From NCBI RefSeq assembly GCF_009805705.1, contig NZ_VSMB01000005.1, positions 1 through 64,000 on the forward strand: 64,000 nt of DNA, in the 5' to 3' direction. The notes under the pieces were generated by a model. That model saw only the letters and a list, made by a program, of their open reading frames with translations. It did not search any database and was not told the DNA's origin. This DNA comes from Ruania rhizosphaerae. GTDB lineage: Bacteria > Actinomycetota > Actinomycetes > Actinomycetales > Beutenbergiaceae. Shown in pieces: positions 1 to 8,749 of the stretch (the first letter of the stretch is position 1; each line of letters starts with the position of its first letter). Position numbers and translations under genes: made by a program.

Positions 1-492
1 TGAGCTGCTCTGCCCGGGGATGTATTACTGGACCGGGCCTGATCGGGTGGCGTATTTGGTGGCCCCGGCGGGTACGTTCGTACTTCCGGGTGTCATCAGT
101 ACCCCGGGTCAGCCGGTCATCAAGACCCGCCGTATCGCGATCGCTTCGATGCGAGCCAACGCCCGGGCTATGCCTACCCGCCGCCACCAGGTGCGACCAG
201 CGGCAGTAGAGCGGCCTCCCGGCACCAGTCCTGGCACCGGTTCTGGCACCGATCCAGGGCCCGACGCTGGTTTCGGCCGTGACCGGCGCGTTCACCACGC
301 GCGCGGTGAGTGCACGCCCGCAAGCCCCCACGACGTTGAGCCGCCCGCGAGCCCCGGCACGACGCCCAGACCAGGCAACACCGACCCACCACCCTTCTGA
401 CCACCCCGCCCCGAACCCCGCCGACACCCACCGTCGACGGGGGCACCGGCGTGCCCGAGAGCCCGGTGGGCGATGGTGCAGGTACGGATAGA

Positions 493-535
493 GCAGGCAT
501 GGACACTGCAGGCATGGACACTGCAGGCACGGAGA
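493..535. repeat. 15-bp direct repeat, two full copies plus a partial third
   Basis: The unit GCAGGCATGGACACT occurs at 493-507 and 508-522, followed by a degenerate start of a third copy to about 535. It lies in non-coding sequence about 130 bp upstream of the metalloprotease start. No function can be read from it. Confidence 0.6.
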
Positions 536-654
536 CGTCTACTCGTGACGCTCCGTGTTCGCTCGCCGCCCGGTCACGACCCGGGCCCTGTCACCCACCC
601 CAACCCGGTCGCGCGCTCCATCAGCAAGCACGCACCGCCCCAGACCTCGACCCG

Positions 655-660
655 TACGCT
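655..660 (+). promoter_or_regulatory. -10 element TACGCT, leaderless start of the metalloprotease gene
   Basis: TACGCT ends 6 nt before the ATG at 667, so the predicted transcription start coincides with the start codon. GGAGG also lies only 1 nt before the ATG, too close to act as a ribosome binding site. This supports 667 rather than the longer open frame. Confidence 0.55.
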
Positions 661-666
661 GGAGGC

Positions 667-1707
667 ATGACGCAGACAGCAGGCCGCCGGGACGCCGTCA
701 ACTGGCAGCTCGCTGCCTCTCGTGCCGCCGCGATCGTGCCGGCGGGCCCGCGGGTTGACCGGGAGACGCTGGCGGACTTCGTCGCCGAACTACGCACCTG
801 CGCTGCGGAGGCACCTGCGCACGTCGGAGCGGTGACCGGACTGCTCGAGCCGGCGCTGCAGGCTGGCGCCGGCCCGGTCTACGTGGTGGACCGGCCACGG
901 TGGGCCGCCGCGAATATCGCCATGCTGCAGGGCACGGTGGGCGATGTGCTGCCCCGCCCGTCCGCGATGTGGGGTGACCGCTTCGCAGGCGAGGAGCTGG
1001 GGGCCCTCCTGGCCCTCCTGTCAGCGAAGGTGCTGGGCCAGTACGACCCGTTCACAGGGCGGCTCGTGCTGGTGGCCCCCAATATCCTGCACGTCCACCG
1101 CGATATCGGTGCCGATCGGCGCGACTTCAGCATGTGGGTGTGCCTGCACGAGCAGACGCATGCACTCCAATTCGCCGCCGCTCCCTGGCTCGCCGACCAC
1201 ATGCGCACCACGATGCGCTCCCTCATGACCACCGTGTCCGACGCCGAGAACGGTGGCCGGCGCCTCCAGGACCTCGTGCGGGCCCTCCCGGGAGTGATTA
1301 CCGGCGAACGCAAGGACGCACCCGCAGGCGCACTCCTGGATGCCGTCCTCACCGAGGACGAACGGGACGCCGTCGAGGAGTCGGTGGCAGTGATGTCCCT
1401 CCTGGAAGGCCACGCAGACGTGGTGATGGACGCCGTCGGGAAGCGTGTGGTGCCCTCGGTGAAGAAGATCCGCAAAGCCTTCGAGAAGCGGCGCGACGGG
1501 ACAGGGCCGCTCGACCTGCTGCTACGCCGCCTGCTCGGGCTCGACGCCAAGCTCGCGCAGTACCGCAACGGTGCCGTGTTCGTGCGTGCCGTCGTGGACC
1601 AGGTGGGGCACGAGGGATTCAACGCCGTCTGGGCCGCCCCGGAACACCTTCCCCGGCCAGGTGAGATCGCCGACCCGGCGGCCTGGGTGCGGCGCGTGCA
1701 CGGCTGA
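667..1707 (+). CDS. Zinc-dependent metalloprotease, DUF2342 / F420-associated family
   Basis: The 346-residue protein carries HEQTH at residues 161-165, matching the HExxH zinc motif, and a downstream E-G-H-A-D around residue 247 that could supply further ligands. The family is widespread in Actinobacteria, nearly always next to tilS, and is annotated as zinc-dependent metalloprotease or 'coenzyme F420 biosynthesis associated'. Its substrate is unknown. There is no signal peptide, so it is probably cytosolic. The open frame continues upstream to 451, but that part is low-complexity; the TACGCT element just before 667 fixes the start. Its stop overlaps the tilS start (TGATG), implying one operon and translational coupling. 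Confidence 0.85.
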   Translation: MTQTAGRRDAVNWQLAASRAAAIVPAGPRVDRETLADFVAELRTCAAEAPAHVGAVTGLLEPALQAGAGPVYVVDRPRWAAANIAMLQGTVGDVLPRPSAMWGDRFAGEELGALLALLSAKVLGQYDPFTGRLVLVAPNILHVHRDIGADRRDFSMWVCLHEQTHALQFAAAPWLADHMRTTMRSLMTTVSDAENGGRRLQDLVRALPGVITGERKDAPAGALLDAVLTEDERDAVEESVAVMSLLEGHADVVMDAVGKRVVPSVKKIRKAFEKRRDGTGPLDLLLRRLLGLDAKLAQYRNGAVFVRAVVDQVGHEGFNAVWAAPEHLPRPGEIADPAAWVRRVHG

Positions 1708-2762
1708 TGCCAGGGCCAGCGGCCCCCGTCGCCCGGCTGCGGCACACCACCCGCACGTTCCTCGCCGACCGTCTCACCGCCGGTGACCTGGCACGCGGCG
1801 ACCTGATCCTGGTGGCCTGCTCAGGCGGGCCCGACTCCCTGGCTCTCGCGGCCGTCGTGGCCTTCGTGGCGCCGCGTCTCGGCCTGCGGGCCGGTGCCTG
1901 CATTATCGATCACCAGTTGCAGCCAGGCAGCGCCAGCGCGGCGACCACAGCCCGTCAGCGCTGCGACGAGTTGGGCCTCGACCCTGCCGAGGTGCTCACC
2001 GTCACGGTCGCCGCCGGTGGACAAGGTCCGGAGGCCACTGCCCGGGACGCCCGCTATCAGGCGCTCGGCGAGGCTGCCGACCGACAGGGCGCGCGAGCGG
2101 TGCTGCTCGGTCACACGGCCGACGACCAGGCCGAGACCGTCCTGCTGGCGCTCGCACGCGGATCCGGCACCCGCTCACTGGCTGGCATGGCCGCCGTCCG
2201 TGGCAGGTTCTGGCGCCCACTCCTGACGGCGTCACGCGCCGACACCCACGACGCGTGCGCCTCGCTCGGCCTGCCGGTCTGGCACGACCCCACCAACGCC
2301 GTCGACGGTCCGTGGCGCACGGCCGACGGACGCCCCCTTCCCCGGGCGGCGGTGCGACACCAGGCGCTGCCTGCTCTCACCGAGGCACTCGGTCCCGGCG
2401 TGCGCGCCGGCCTGGTGCGCACGGCGCGCCTCGCACGCGAGGATTCCGACCTGCTCGACCGGCTCGCCGCCGAACAGTACGAACTCCTCGAGTCGAGGCG
2501 TTCCGACGACGGAAGGGACGTCGTCGTGGACGCACGCCGGATCGGTGAACTCCCCACCGCACTGAGGCTGCGGGTGCTGCGCAGACTGGCGCTGGACGCG
2601 GGCGCACCCTCCGGGGCGCTGGGGCAGGTGCACATCGATGCGATCGACGCACTCGTCACGGCATGGTCCGGGCAAGGCCCCGCTCAGCTGCCGGGCGGCA
2701 TCACCGCCACCCGGACCTGTGGCAGGCTTGTGCTGAGCGCAGGCCCGTCTGGTCCTGAATGA
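1707..2762 (+). CDS. tilS: tRNA(Ile)-lysidine synthase
   Basis: TilS attaches lysine to C34 of the CAU-anticodon tRNA(Ile), so that it reads AUA codons. The 351-residue protein has the N-type ATP pyrophosphatase P-loop SGGPDS at residues 39-44, followed by the family pattern LLGHTADDQAETVLLALARG and a basic C-terminal region. Length fits the shorter actinobacterial form. The ATG overlaps the stop of the metalloprotease gene, and its own stop overlaps an hpt start (ATGA). The tilS-hpt-ftsH order is conserved across Actinobacteria and Firmicutes. Confidence 0.95.
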   Translation: MPGPAAPVARLRHTTRTFLADRLTAGDLARGDLILVACSGGPDSLALAAVVAFVAPRLGLRAGACIIDHQLQPGSASAATTARQRCDELGLDPAEVLTVTVAAGGQGPEATARDARYQALGEAADRQGARAVLLGHTADDQAETVLLALARGSGTRSLAGMAAVRGRFWRPLLTASRADTHDACASLGLPVWHDPTNAVDGPWRTADGRPLPRAAVRHQALPALTEALGPGVRAGLVRTARLAREDSDLLDRLAAEQYELLESRRSDDGRDVVVDARRIGELPTALRLRVLRRLALDAGAPSGALGQVHIDAIDALVTAWSGQGPAQLPGGITATRTCGRLVLSAGPSGPE

Positions 2763-3343
2763 CAGCGGCAAACATCAGGGAGAGTGGAGTGGACGCGACC
2801 GACATGGGCTCTGACCTCAAGGAGGTCCTGCTCACCGAGGAGCAGATCAGCTCCACACTCGACCGCATGGCGGCCCAGATCGACGCCGACTACGAGGGCA
2901 AGGAGATCCTCCTCGTCGGCGTCCTCAAAGGTGCGGTGATGGTCATGGCCGACCTCTCCCGGCGGCTGCACACGAACCTGACGATGGACTGGATGGCCGT
3001 CTCCTCCTACGGGTCGGGCACCAAGTCCTCCGGCGTGGTGCGCATCCTCAAGGACCTCGACACCGACATCGACGGCAAGCACGTGCTGATCGCCGAGGAC
3101 ATCATCGACTCCGGGCTCACCCTCTCCTGGCTGCTCGCGAACCTGCGCAGCCGCAACCCCGCGTCCGTGAAGGTGGCCACACTCCTGCGTAAGCCCGACG
3201 CCGCGAAGGTCGAGGTGGACGTCGCCTATATCGGCGTCGACGTGCCCAGCGAATTCGTCGTCGGATACGGCCTGGACTACGACGGCCGGTACCGCAACCT
3301 GCCGTTCGTGGGCACCCTCGCCGAGCACGTCTATCAGCGCTGA
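2759..3343 (+). CDS. hpt: Hypoxanthine(-guanine) phosphoribosyltransferase
   Basis: The enzyme salvages hypoxanthine and guanine with PRPP to give IMP and GMP. The PRPP-binding signature appears as VLIAEDIIDSGLTLSWLL, and GVLKGAVMVMADL matches the conserved N-terminal loop. The start is uncertain: ATG 2759 overlaps the tilS stop, GTG 2789 has a purine-rich GGGAGAG 4 nt upstream, and ATG 2804 is closest to typical family length. The first 15-20 residues are not family-conserved, so the true start may be 2789 or 2804. The product is cytosolic. Confidence 0.93.
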   Translation: MTAANIRESGVDATDMGSDLKEVLLTEEQISSTLDRMAAQIDADYEGKEILLVGVLKGAVMVMADLSRRLHTNLTMDWMAVSSYGSGTKSSGVVRILKDLDTDIDGKHVLIAEDIIDSGLTLSWLLANLRSRNPASVKVATLLRKPDAAKVEVDVAYIGVDVPSEFVVGYGLDYDGRYRNLPFVGTLAEHVYQR

Positions 3344-3365
3344 GCACATGCTCGGCAGTACTGCC
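3342..3365. promoter_or_regulatory. Paired inverted repeats between hpt and ftsH
   Basis: Two short inverted repeats lie back to back after the hpt stop: GAGCA-N2-TGCTC (3342-3353) and the perfect palindrome GGCAGTACTGCC (3354-3365). There is no T-tract, so this is either a weak terminator or an operator for the ftsH promoter. Candidate -10 elements for ftsH follow at 3402-3407 (TATAGC) and 3417-3422 (TAGAAC), without a clear -35. Confidence 0.4.
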
Positions 3366-3429
3366 ATAGGCGAACATGTGCACGAGCACTCGATCCGGTC
3401 GTATAGCGTCACCCGGTAGAACTGCTAGC

Positions 3430-3452
3430 AGGAGGGACCGGGGCTCGGCCCC
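3430..3452 (+). promoter_or_regulatory. Shine-Dalgarno separated from the ftsH start by a hairpin
   Basis: AGGAGGG lies at 3430-3436, 25 nt before the ATG at 3462, normally too far to function. GGGGC (3440-3444) and GCCCC (3448-3452) can pair over a 3-nt loop and shorten the effective spacing to about 12 nt. No other good ribosome binding site precedes 3462. Confidence 0.45.
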
Positions 3453-3461
3453 ATAGGTGCG

Positions 3462-5486
3462 ATGAACGTGAAGAAGCTGCTGCGTGGGCCACTGATCTGG
3501 ATCCTCATCCCGATCATCGTGATCGTCGTGAGTTTTCAGTTGCTCGGTGGTGGTGGCGTCCAGCAGATCGACACCTCCGCAGGCCTGGAGCTACTCGAGG
3601 GCGACACGGTCGAACAGGTCGAGATCACCGACGGCCACCAGCGCGTGAACCTCACCCTGAGCGAGCCGTACGTCGGCGAGGATGACACCGACTACGGCAC
3701 CGATGTGGAGTTCTACTACGTCACTCCACAGGCCGAGACGGTGGCCGAAGCAGTCGCCGCCGCCGAGCCGGAGGGCGGCTACAACTCGGTCGTCCCGCAG
3801 ACGCCCTGGTGGTCCAGCCTGCTGATGACCCTGCTCACCGTGCTGCTGCTGGTGGGTGTGTTCTGGTTCATCCTCTCCCGCATGCAGGGCGGGAACTCCC
3901 GGATGATGAACTTCGGGAAGTCGAAGGCCAAGCAGGTCTCCAAAGAGACCCCCACCGTCACCTTCTCCGACGTGGCCGGTGCCGACGAAGCCGTCGAAGA
4001 GTTGCACGAGATCAAGGACTTCCTCGCTGACTCCTCCCGGTTCCAAGCCGTCGGCGCGAAGATCCCCAAGGGTGTGCTCCTGTACGGCCCGCCCGGAACG
4101 GGTAAGACCCTGCTGGCCCGCTCCGTGGCCGGTGAGGCCGGAGTGCCGTTCTACTCCATCTCCGGCTCGGACTTCGTGGAGATGTTCGTCGGCGTCGGCG
4201 CCTCCCGTGTGCGTGACCTGTTCGAGCAGGCCAAGGCCAACGCTCCGGCCATCATCTTCGTGGACGAGATCGACGCCGTCGGCCGCCAGCGTGGCGCGGG
4301 CCTCGGCGGCGGGCACGACGAACGTGAGCAGACCCTGAACCAGCTCCTGGTGGAGATGGACGGCTTCGACGTCAACACCAACGTCATCCTCATCGCCGCG
4401 ACGAACCGGCCGGACATCCTCGACCCCGCGCTGCTGCGTCCGGGACGTTTCGACCGGCAGATTGCCGTCGAGTCGCCCGACCTGAAGGGCCGCGAAGCGA
4501 TCCTGGGGGTGCACGCTGCGGGTAAGCCGATGGCGCCGGACGTCGACCTGCACGCCATCGCCAAGCGCACCCCGGGATTCACCGGTGCCGACCTGGCGAA
4601 CGCCCTGAACGAGGCGGCGCTGCTGACCGCCCGCACCAACGGCACCGTCATCGGCAACACCGAACTGGACGAGGCCATCGACCGCGTCATCGCCGGGCCG
4701 CAGAAGAAGACACGGGTGATGAACGAGAAGGAGCGCAAGGTCACCGCCTACCACGAAGGTGGTCACGCCCTGGTGGCGGCGGCGCTGCGTTACACCGATC
4801 CGGTCACGAAGGTCACGATCCTCCCGCGCGGTCGTGCGCTCGGCTACACGATGGTGATGCCCAGTGAAGATCGGTATTCCACCACCCGCAACGAACTGCT
4901 CGACCAGCTCGCCTACGCGATGGGCGGCCGGGTGGCCGAGGAGATCGTCTTCCACGACCCCACTACCGGTGCCTCCAACGACATCGAGAAGGCCACAGCG
5001 ACGGCCCGCAAGATGGTCAAGGAGTACGGGATGAGCGAGCGGGTCGGCGCGATCCGGCTCGGCACCGCCGACTCCGAGGTCTTCCTCGGCCGTGACATGG
5101 GACACCAGCGCGAGTTCTCCGAGGACGTCGCCGGTCTCGTGGACGAGGAGGTGCGCCGCCTCATCGAGAGTGCCCACGACGAGGCATGGGCCGTGCTGAC
5201 CGAGTACCGGCACGTCCTCGACGCGCTCGCCCTGGCACTGCTGGAGCGGGAGACGCTCAACCAGGCCGAGCTCGCCGAGGTCTTCTCCCCGGTCATCAAG
5301 CGCGACCCTCGACCGGTCTGGCTCTCCAGCCAGGAGCGCACAGTCAGCCAGATCCCGCCGGTGCAGACGCCCCTGGAAATCTCCCGCGGCGAGGAGCAGA
5401 TGCCTCCCCAGGACGAGGTCGCCGCAGCCGGTGAGGACGGGCTACCGGGCGCGGCTGCTCCGACGCCGCCTGAGGAGCAACTGTGA
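3462..5486 (+). CDS. ftsH: ATP-dependent zinc metalloprotease FtsH
   Basis: This membrane-anchored AAA+ protease degrades misfolded membrane proteins and short-lived regulators. The 674-residue protein has an N-terminal membrane segment (about 10-28), an extracytoplasmic acidic segment, a second membrane helix (about 115-140), an AAA domain with Walker A GPPGTGKT (209-216), Walker B IIFVDEID and the SRH, and an M41 peptidase domain with HEGGH at 431-435. A Pro/Glu-rich tail follows, as usual in Actinobacteria. Its stop overlaps the GTG of folE (GTGA), so folate genes are co-transcribed with it. Confidence 0.97.
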   Translation: MNVKKLLRGPLIWILIPIIVIVVSFQLLGGGGVQQIDTSAGLELLEGDTVEQVEITDGHQRVNLTLSEPYVGEDDTDYGTDVEFYYVTPQAETVAEAVAAAEPEGGYNSVVPQTPWWSSLLMTLLTVLLLVGVFWFILSRMQGGNSRMMNFGKSKAKQVSKETPTVTFSDVAGADEAVEELHEIKDFLADSSRFQAVGAKIPKGVLLYGPPGTGKTLLARSVAGEAGVPFYSISGSDFVEMFVGVGASRVRDLFEQAKANAPAIIFVDEIDAVGRQRGAGLGGGHDEREQTLNQLLVEMDGFDVNTNVILIAATNRPDILDPALLRPGRFDRQIAVESPDLKGREAILGVHAAGKPMAPDVDLHAIAKRTPGFTGADLANALNEAALLTARTNGTVIGNTELDEAIDRVIAGPQKKTRVMNEKERKVTAYHEGGHALVAAALRYTDPVTKVTILPRGRALGYTMVMPSEDRYSTTRNELLDQLAYAMGGRVAEEIVFHDPTTGASNDIEKATATARKMVKEYGMSERVGAIRLGTADSEVFLGRDMGHQREFSEDVAGLVDEEVRRLIESAHDEAWAVLTEYRHVLDALALALLERETLNQAELAEVFSPVIKRDPRPVWLSSQERTVSQIPPVQTPLEISRGEEQMPPQDEVAAAGEDGLPGAAAPTPPEEQL

Positions 5487-6082
5487 CCGACGGGGCCAGC
5501 TCTCCCCGCCCGGTGCGCCCGTATGACCCCGCAGGCGTGGAACGCGCCGTACGGGACCTGTTGGTCGCCGTCGGGGAGGATCCCGAACGCGAGGGACTGC
5601 AGGACACTCCCGCCAGGCTCGCCAAGGCGTATCAGGAGATCTTCGCCGGGTTGCGCCAACGCCCCGAGGAGGTCGTCCAGACCTTCTTCGACATCGACCA
5701 CGAAGAGATGGTCCTCGTCCGCGACATCGAGGTCTACTCCACCTGCGAGCACCATCTGCTGCCCTTCCACGGGGTGGCACACGTGGGCTACATCCCCTCC
5801 GAGGACGGCACCGTGACCGGGCTGAGCAAGCTCGCCCGGCTGGTGGACGTCTACGCCAAGCGCCCCCAGGTGCAGGAACGATTGACCACCCAGGTTGCCG
5901 ACGCGCTGGTCGAGCTACTGGATGCGCGCGGCGTGATCGTCGTCGTGGAGTGCGAGCACCTGTGCATGTCGATGCGGGGGGTGCGCAAACCGGGCTCACG
6001 GACCGTGACCTCGGCGGTGCGCGGGCTCATGCGCCAGACGGCGACCCGGGCCGAGGCGATGAGCCTCATCGCACGAGGCTGA
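5483..6082 (+). CDS. folE: GTP cyclohydrolase I
   Basis: FolE converts GTP to 7,8-dihydroneopterin triphosphate, the first step of folate synthesis. The 199-residue protein shows the zinc-binding region [18 protein letters not shown] and the second conserved cysteine segment [12 protein letters not shown], both diagnostic of the type IA enzyme. It begins at a GTG overlapping the ftsH stop and is followed after 26 nt by folP, which also appears to have its own promoter. Confidence 0.97.
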   Translation: MTDGASSPRPVRPYDPAGVERAVRDLLVAVGEDPEREGLQDTPARLAKAYQEIFAGLRQRPEEVVQTFFDIDHEEMVLVRDIEVYSTCEHHLLPFHGVAHVGYIPSEDGTVTGLSKLARLVDVYAKRPQVQERLTTQVADALVELLDARGVIVVVECEHLCMSMRGVRKPGSRTVTSAVRGLMRQTATRAEAMSLIARG

Positions 6083-6095
6083 CGCTCGACGTGGG

Positions 6096-6101
6096 TAGGG
6101 T
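6096..6101 (+). promoter_or_regulatory. -10 element TAGGGT before folP (leaderless)
   Basis: TAGGGT lies 7 nt before GTG 6109 and 14 nt after the folE stop. It suggests an internal promoter making a leaderless folP-folBK transcript in addition to read-through from ftsH-folE, and it identifies GTG 6109 as the folP start. Confidence 0.55.
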
Positions 6102-6108
6102 GGCCCGC

Positions 6109-7002
6109 GTGAGGGACGAGCTGCACCCGGACGAAGGGTCACGCACGCTCGTCATGGGCGTCGTCAACGTCACCCCGGACTCCTTCAGCGACGGCGGGCA
6201 GTGGTTCGAACCCGACGTCGCCGTCGCGCACGGCCGCCATCTGCTCGCTCAGGGCGCGGATATCGTCGATGTGGGCGGCGAGTCCACCCGGCCCGGTGCG
6301 GAGCGAGTGAGCCTGGAGGAGGAGCTCGGCCGCGTGCTGCCGGTGGTCACCGAGCTCGCCGGTGCGGGCGCCGTGGTCAGCGTCGACACGATGCGTGCGG
6401 AGGTGGCCGCCCGTGCGCTTGCTGCGGGTGCGCAGGTGATCAACGACGTGTCCGGCGGCCTCGCCGACCCGGAGATCGCGACCGTGGTCGCCGAGTCCGG
6501 GTGCCGGTATGTGCTCTCCCACTGGCGCGGGCACTCCGAGTTCATGAACGACCTGGCCGAGTACGACGACGTGATCACCGAGGTGTGCACCGAGCTCCGC
6601 GCCCAGGTCGAGGCCGTCCGCTCCGCAGGTGTGGGCGAGCATCAGCTCGTACTCGATCCCGGGCTCGGGTTCGCCAAAGAGGGCGGGCACAACTGGGAGC
6701 TGCTCGCGGGAGTGGACGAGTTGATGTCGCTGGGCTACCCGGTCCTGATCGGCGCATCCCGGAAACGCTTCCTGGGTGAGCTGCTCCGGGCCGCCGGCTC
6801 GGAGTCTCTGCCCGCGTTCCGCGACCGTGCCACTGCCGCCGTCACGACGCTGGTGGCGGCGCGAGGGGTGTGGGGGGTGCGGGTGCATGACGTGATCGGC
6901 TCCGTGGACGCCGTTCGAGTGGCCCAGGCCTGGCGCGCGGCCGAGAATGGGCGGCAACGAGCACCCGAGGAAGCGGACGGCGCACAGAAGGGGTCGCAAT
7001 GA
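6109..7002 (+). CDS. folP: Dihydropteroate synthase
   Basis: FolP condenses p-aminobenzoate with dihydropterin pyrophosphate to give dihydropteroate; it is the sulfonamide target. The 297-residue protein has both signatures: MGVVNVTPDSFSDGG near the N-terminus and DVGGESTRPGAE about 30 residues later, then the conserved INDVSGG and IGASRKRF segments. The open frame extends back into folE, but GTG 6109 is chosen because homology begins right after it and a -10 element sits 7 nt upstream. Its stop overlaps the start of folBK (ATGA). Confidence 0.96.
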   Translation: MRDELHPDEGSRTLVMGVVNVTPDSFSDGGQWFEPDVAVAHGRHLLAQGADIVDVGGESTRPGAERVSLEEELGRVLPVVTELAGAGAVVSVDTMRAEVAARALAAGAQVINDVSGGLADPEIATVVAESGCRYVLSHWRGHSEFMNDLAEYDDVITEVCTELRAQVEAVRSAGVGEHQLVLDPGLGFAKEGGHNWELLAGVDELMSLGYPVLIGASRKRFLGELLRAAGSESLPAFRDRATAAVTTLVAARGVWGVRVHDVIGSVDAVRVAQAWRAAENGRQRAPEEADGAQKGSQ

Positions 7003-8267
7003 CAGGCACCGAGGCAGCCCTCGACGAGATCCGCCTCCTGGGCGTCGGCGGGGTAGGCAGGCATGGGGTGTTCCCGGAGGAACGACGCGAGGGGCAGACG
7101 TTTCTCGTCGATGTGGTCATGGCGGTGGATACCCGTGCTGCGGCCGCTTCGGACGACCTCGCCCACACCGTCGACTACGCGGCGGCGGCGCGCGAGATCG
7201 TCGATTTCATCGAGGGTGAGCCCGTCAACCTCATCGAGACGCTCGCGAACCAGATCGCCGAGGCGATGCTCTCCCGCCCGGGCGTGCGGTCGGTGGACGT
7301 GACGGTCCACAAACCAGAGGCTCCCGTAGGCGTGCCCTATGCCGACGTCCAGGTGCACGTGCGGCGTTCTATCGACCGCCAGGACCCCGACGCCCCTGCG
7401 CCCGAGCCTGCCATTGCCAGAGCGGAGCCCGCCCCTGCCAGGGCGGAGCCGGAGCACGCCCAGCCGGATCTGGACACCGCTCCTGAGCAGCCCGTGCCGG
7501 TCGTACTCGCCCTCGGAGGGAACGTCGGCGACGTGCGCACCACGCTGCGTGGTGTGATCGCCGACCTCACCAGTGCCGATGGGCTCACGGTGGAGGAGGT
7601 CTCGCCGCTCGCGCGCACCTCGGCGGTACTGCAGCCTGACGCGGTCGCACAGCCGGACTATCTCAACGCCGTCGTGCTCGCCACCACGACCCTCGCCCCA
7701 CGTGAGCTCCTCGAACTCGCCCACCACCTCGAGGGAACATACGGACGGCAGCGCACGCAGCGATGGGGCGAGCGGACCCTCGACGTCGACCTGATCGTCT
7801 ACGGCACGCTCACCTCGACGGATCCGGAACTCACCCTGCCGCACCCGCGCGCGAACGAGCGAGCCTTCGTGCTGGTGCCGTGGGCGCAGGCCGACCCGGA
7901 CGCGTTCCTGCCGGGCCTGGGCGGCGGCCCAGTGGCCACCCTCGCCGAGACCGCTCCCGATCGGACCGGCGTGCGGTGGCTCGCGCTGGACTGGCTCGAG
8001 GATCCCGCGCCTCGCCCGGTGCCGGCGGCAGCCGTCTCTGCGTCCTCACCGCCCTCACCCCCCGACGGCGTCCCTCACCTCCCGCAGGAGGCTCCCGTTG
8101 AGTCGGAGGACCACGCTGAGCAGGAGGACCACGCCGAGCAGGAGGATCTGGAAGACCTGGAGCTGCTCGCCCACGGGGACGAGGACGTCCTGCCATGGGT
8201 GCGCAACGAGCCCGCCGGCGAGGCGCCGATCGCCCCACGTTGGCAGCCGCTGCACCGGGACGAATGA
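6999..8267 (+). CDS. folBK: FolB-FolK fusion: dihydroneopterin aldolase / HPPK
   Basis: This 422-residue polypeptide joins two consecutive folate enzymes. Residues ~5-125 are dihydroneopterin aldolase (FolB), including HTVDYAAAA and the VHKPEAP motif. A Pro/Ala/Glu linker with repeated ARAEP follows. Residues ~165-330 are HPPK (FolK), with LALGGNVGD, the pyrophosphokinase signature RWGERTLDVDLIVYG, and LPHPRANERAFVL. A ~90-residue acidic tail (residues ~335-422) with tandem EDHAEQ units is not part of either enzyme. FolB-FolK fusions are known in Actinobacteria; the tail is unexplained. The stop overlaps the DUF3180 start (ATGA). Confidence 0.93.
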   Translation: MTGTEAALDEIRLLGVGGVGRHGVFPEERREGQTFLVDVVMAVDTRAAAASDDLAHTVDYAAAAREIVDFIEGEPVNLIETLANQIAEAMLSRPGVRSVDVTVHKPEAPVGVPYADVQVHVRRSIDRQDPDAPAPEPAIARAEPAPARAEPEHAQPDLDTAPEQPVPVVLALGGNVGDVRTTLRGVIADLTSADGLTVEEVSPLARTSAVLQPDAVAQPDYLNAVVLATTTLAPRELLELAHHLEGTYGRQRTQRWGERTLDVDLIVYGTLTSTDPELTLPHPRANERAFVLVPWAQADPDAFLPGLGGGPVATLAETAPDRTGVRWLALDWLEDPAPRPVPAAAVSASSPPSPPDGVPHLPQEAPVESEDHAEQEDHAEQEDLEDLELLAHGDEDVLPWVRNEPAGEAPIAPRWQPLHRDE

Positions 8268-8749
8268 TCGCCATGCTGCGCTGGCCCACACTCGGTGCCG
8301 TCTCCGTGGTCGCCGGGACGGTCAGCATCGTCGCCCTGCGATGGTGGACCACCCGCGGTAACGTCCCTCCGGACGTGCCGGTCCTGCTGGCCGGTGTGCT
8401 GGCGGCGCTCGCGGTCCTGGTACTCGTGCTCGGGCTCCGGGTACGGCGTGCGGTGGCGGACGCCCGCGTGGACGACCCGGTCGGTGCAGCGCGCGTGCTC
8501 GCACTGGGCCAGGCCGCCGCAGTGACAGCGGCCATCCACGTCGGATACCTGCTTGCCCAGCTGGCGATGACCCTTCCCCGGCTGACGGCCCCGGAACCGC
8601 GCGAACAGTTGCTGCGCGTCGTGCTGGCGCTCCTGGCAGCGGGAGCGCTCGGTGTCGCCGGCATGGTGACCCAGTGGTTCTGCCGCGTGCCGGACGACGG
8701 TGACGAGGGTCAGGGGCGAGACGACGAGGACGACGCCGCGGCGGCGTGA
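8264..8749 (+). CDS. DUF3180 membrane protein
   Basis: This 161-residue hydrophobic protein has about four membrane helices: two in the first ~60 residues, one around 85-105 and one around 120-140. A short acidic tail follows. DUF3180 proteins regularly follow folK in Actinobacteria, and their function is unknown. The start is the ATG overlapping the folBK stop; ATG 8273 is possible. The last 40 bp overlap the end of the convergent cation efflux gene. Confidence 0.8.
   Translation: MIAMLRWPTLGAVSVVAGTVSIVALRWWTTRGNVPPDVPVLLAGVLAALAVLVLVLGLRVRRAVADARVDDPVGAARVLALGQAAAVTAAIHVGYLLAQLAMTLPRLTAPEPREQLLRVVLALLAAGALGVAGMVTQWFCRVPDDGDEGQGRDDEDDAAAA

Larger units (their letters stand above)
1..666. 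other. Left-edge region without a convincing gene
   Basis: No frame here looks like a typical gene of this genome. One plus-strand frame is open from base 2 to a stop at 398-400 and could be the tail of a gene entering from the left. Its first ~55 codons look plausible, but the rest is Pro/Thr/Gly-rich low complexity with poor third-position GC bias. In relatives a D-alanyl-D-alanine carboxypeptidase often precedes the metalloprotease gene (family knowledge), but I do not recognise its C-terminus. Short repeats occur at about 220-254 (12-nt units) and 493-535. The last bases hold the promoter of the next gene. Confidence 0.4.

Noticed and set aside
174-530. 118-codon minus-strand frame at the left edge
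   Set aside because: Composition is low-complexity and it encodes the 15-bp DNA repeat as PAVSM units; no recognisable domain or start signal.
3591-5213. 540-codon minus-strand open frame
   Set aside because: It is a shadow of ftsH.
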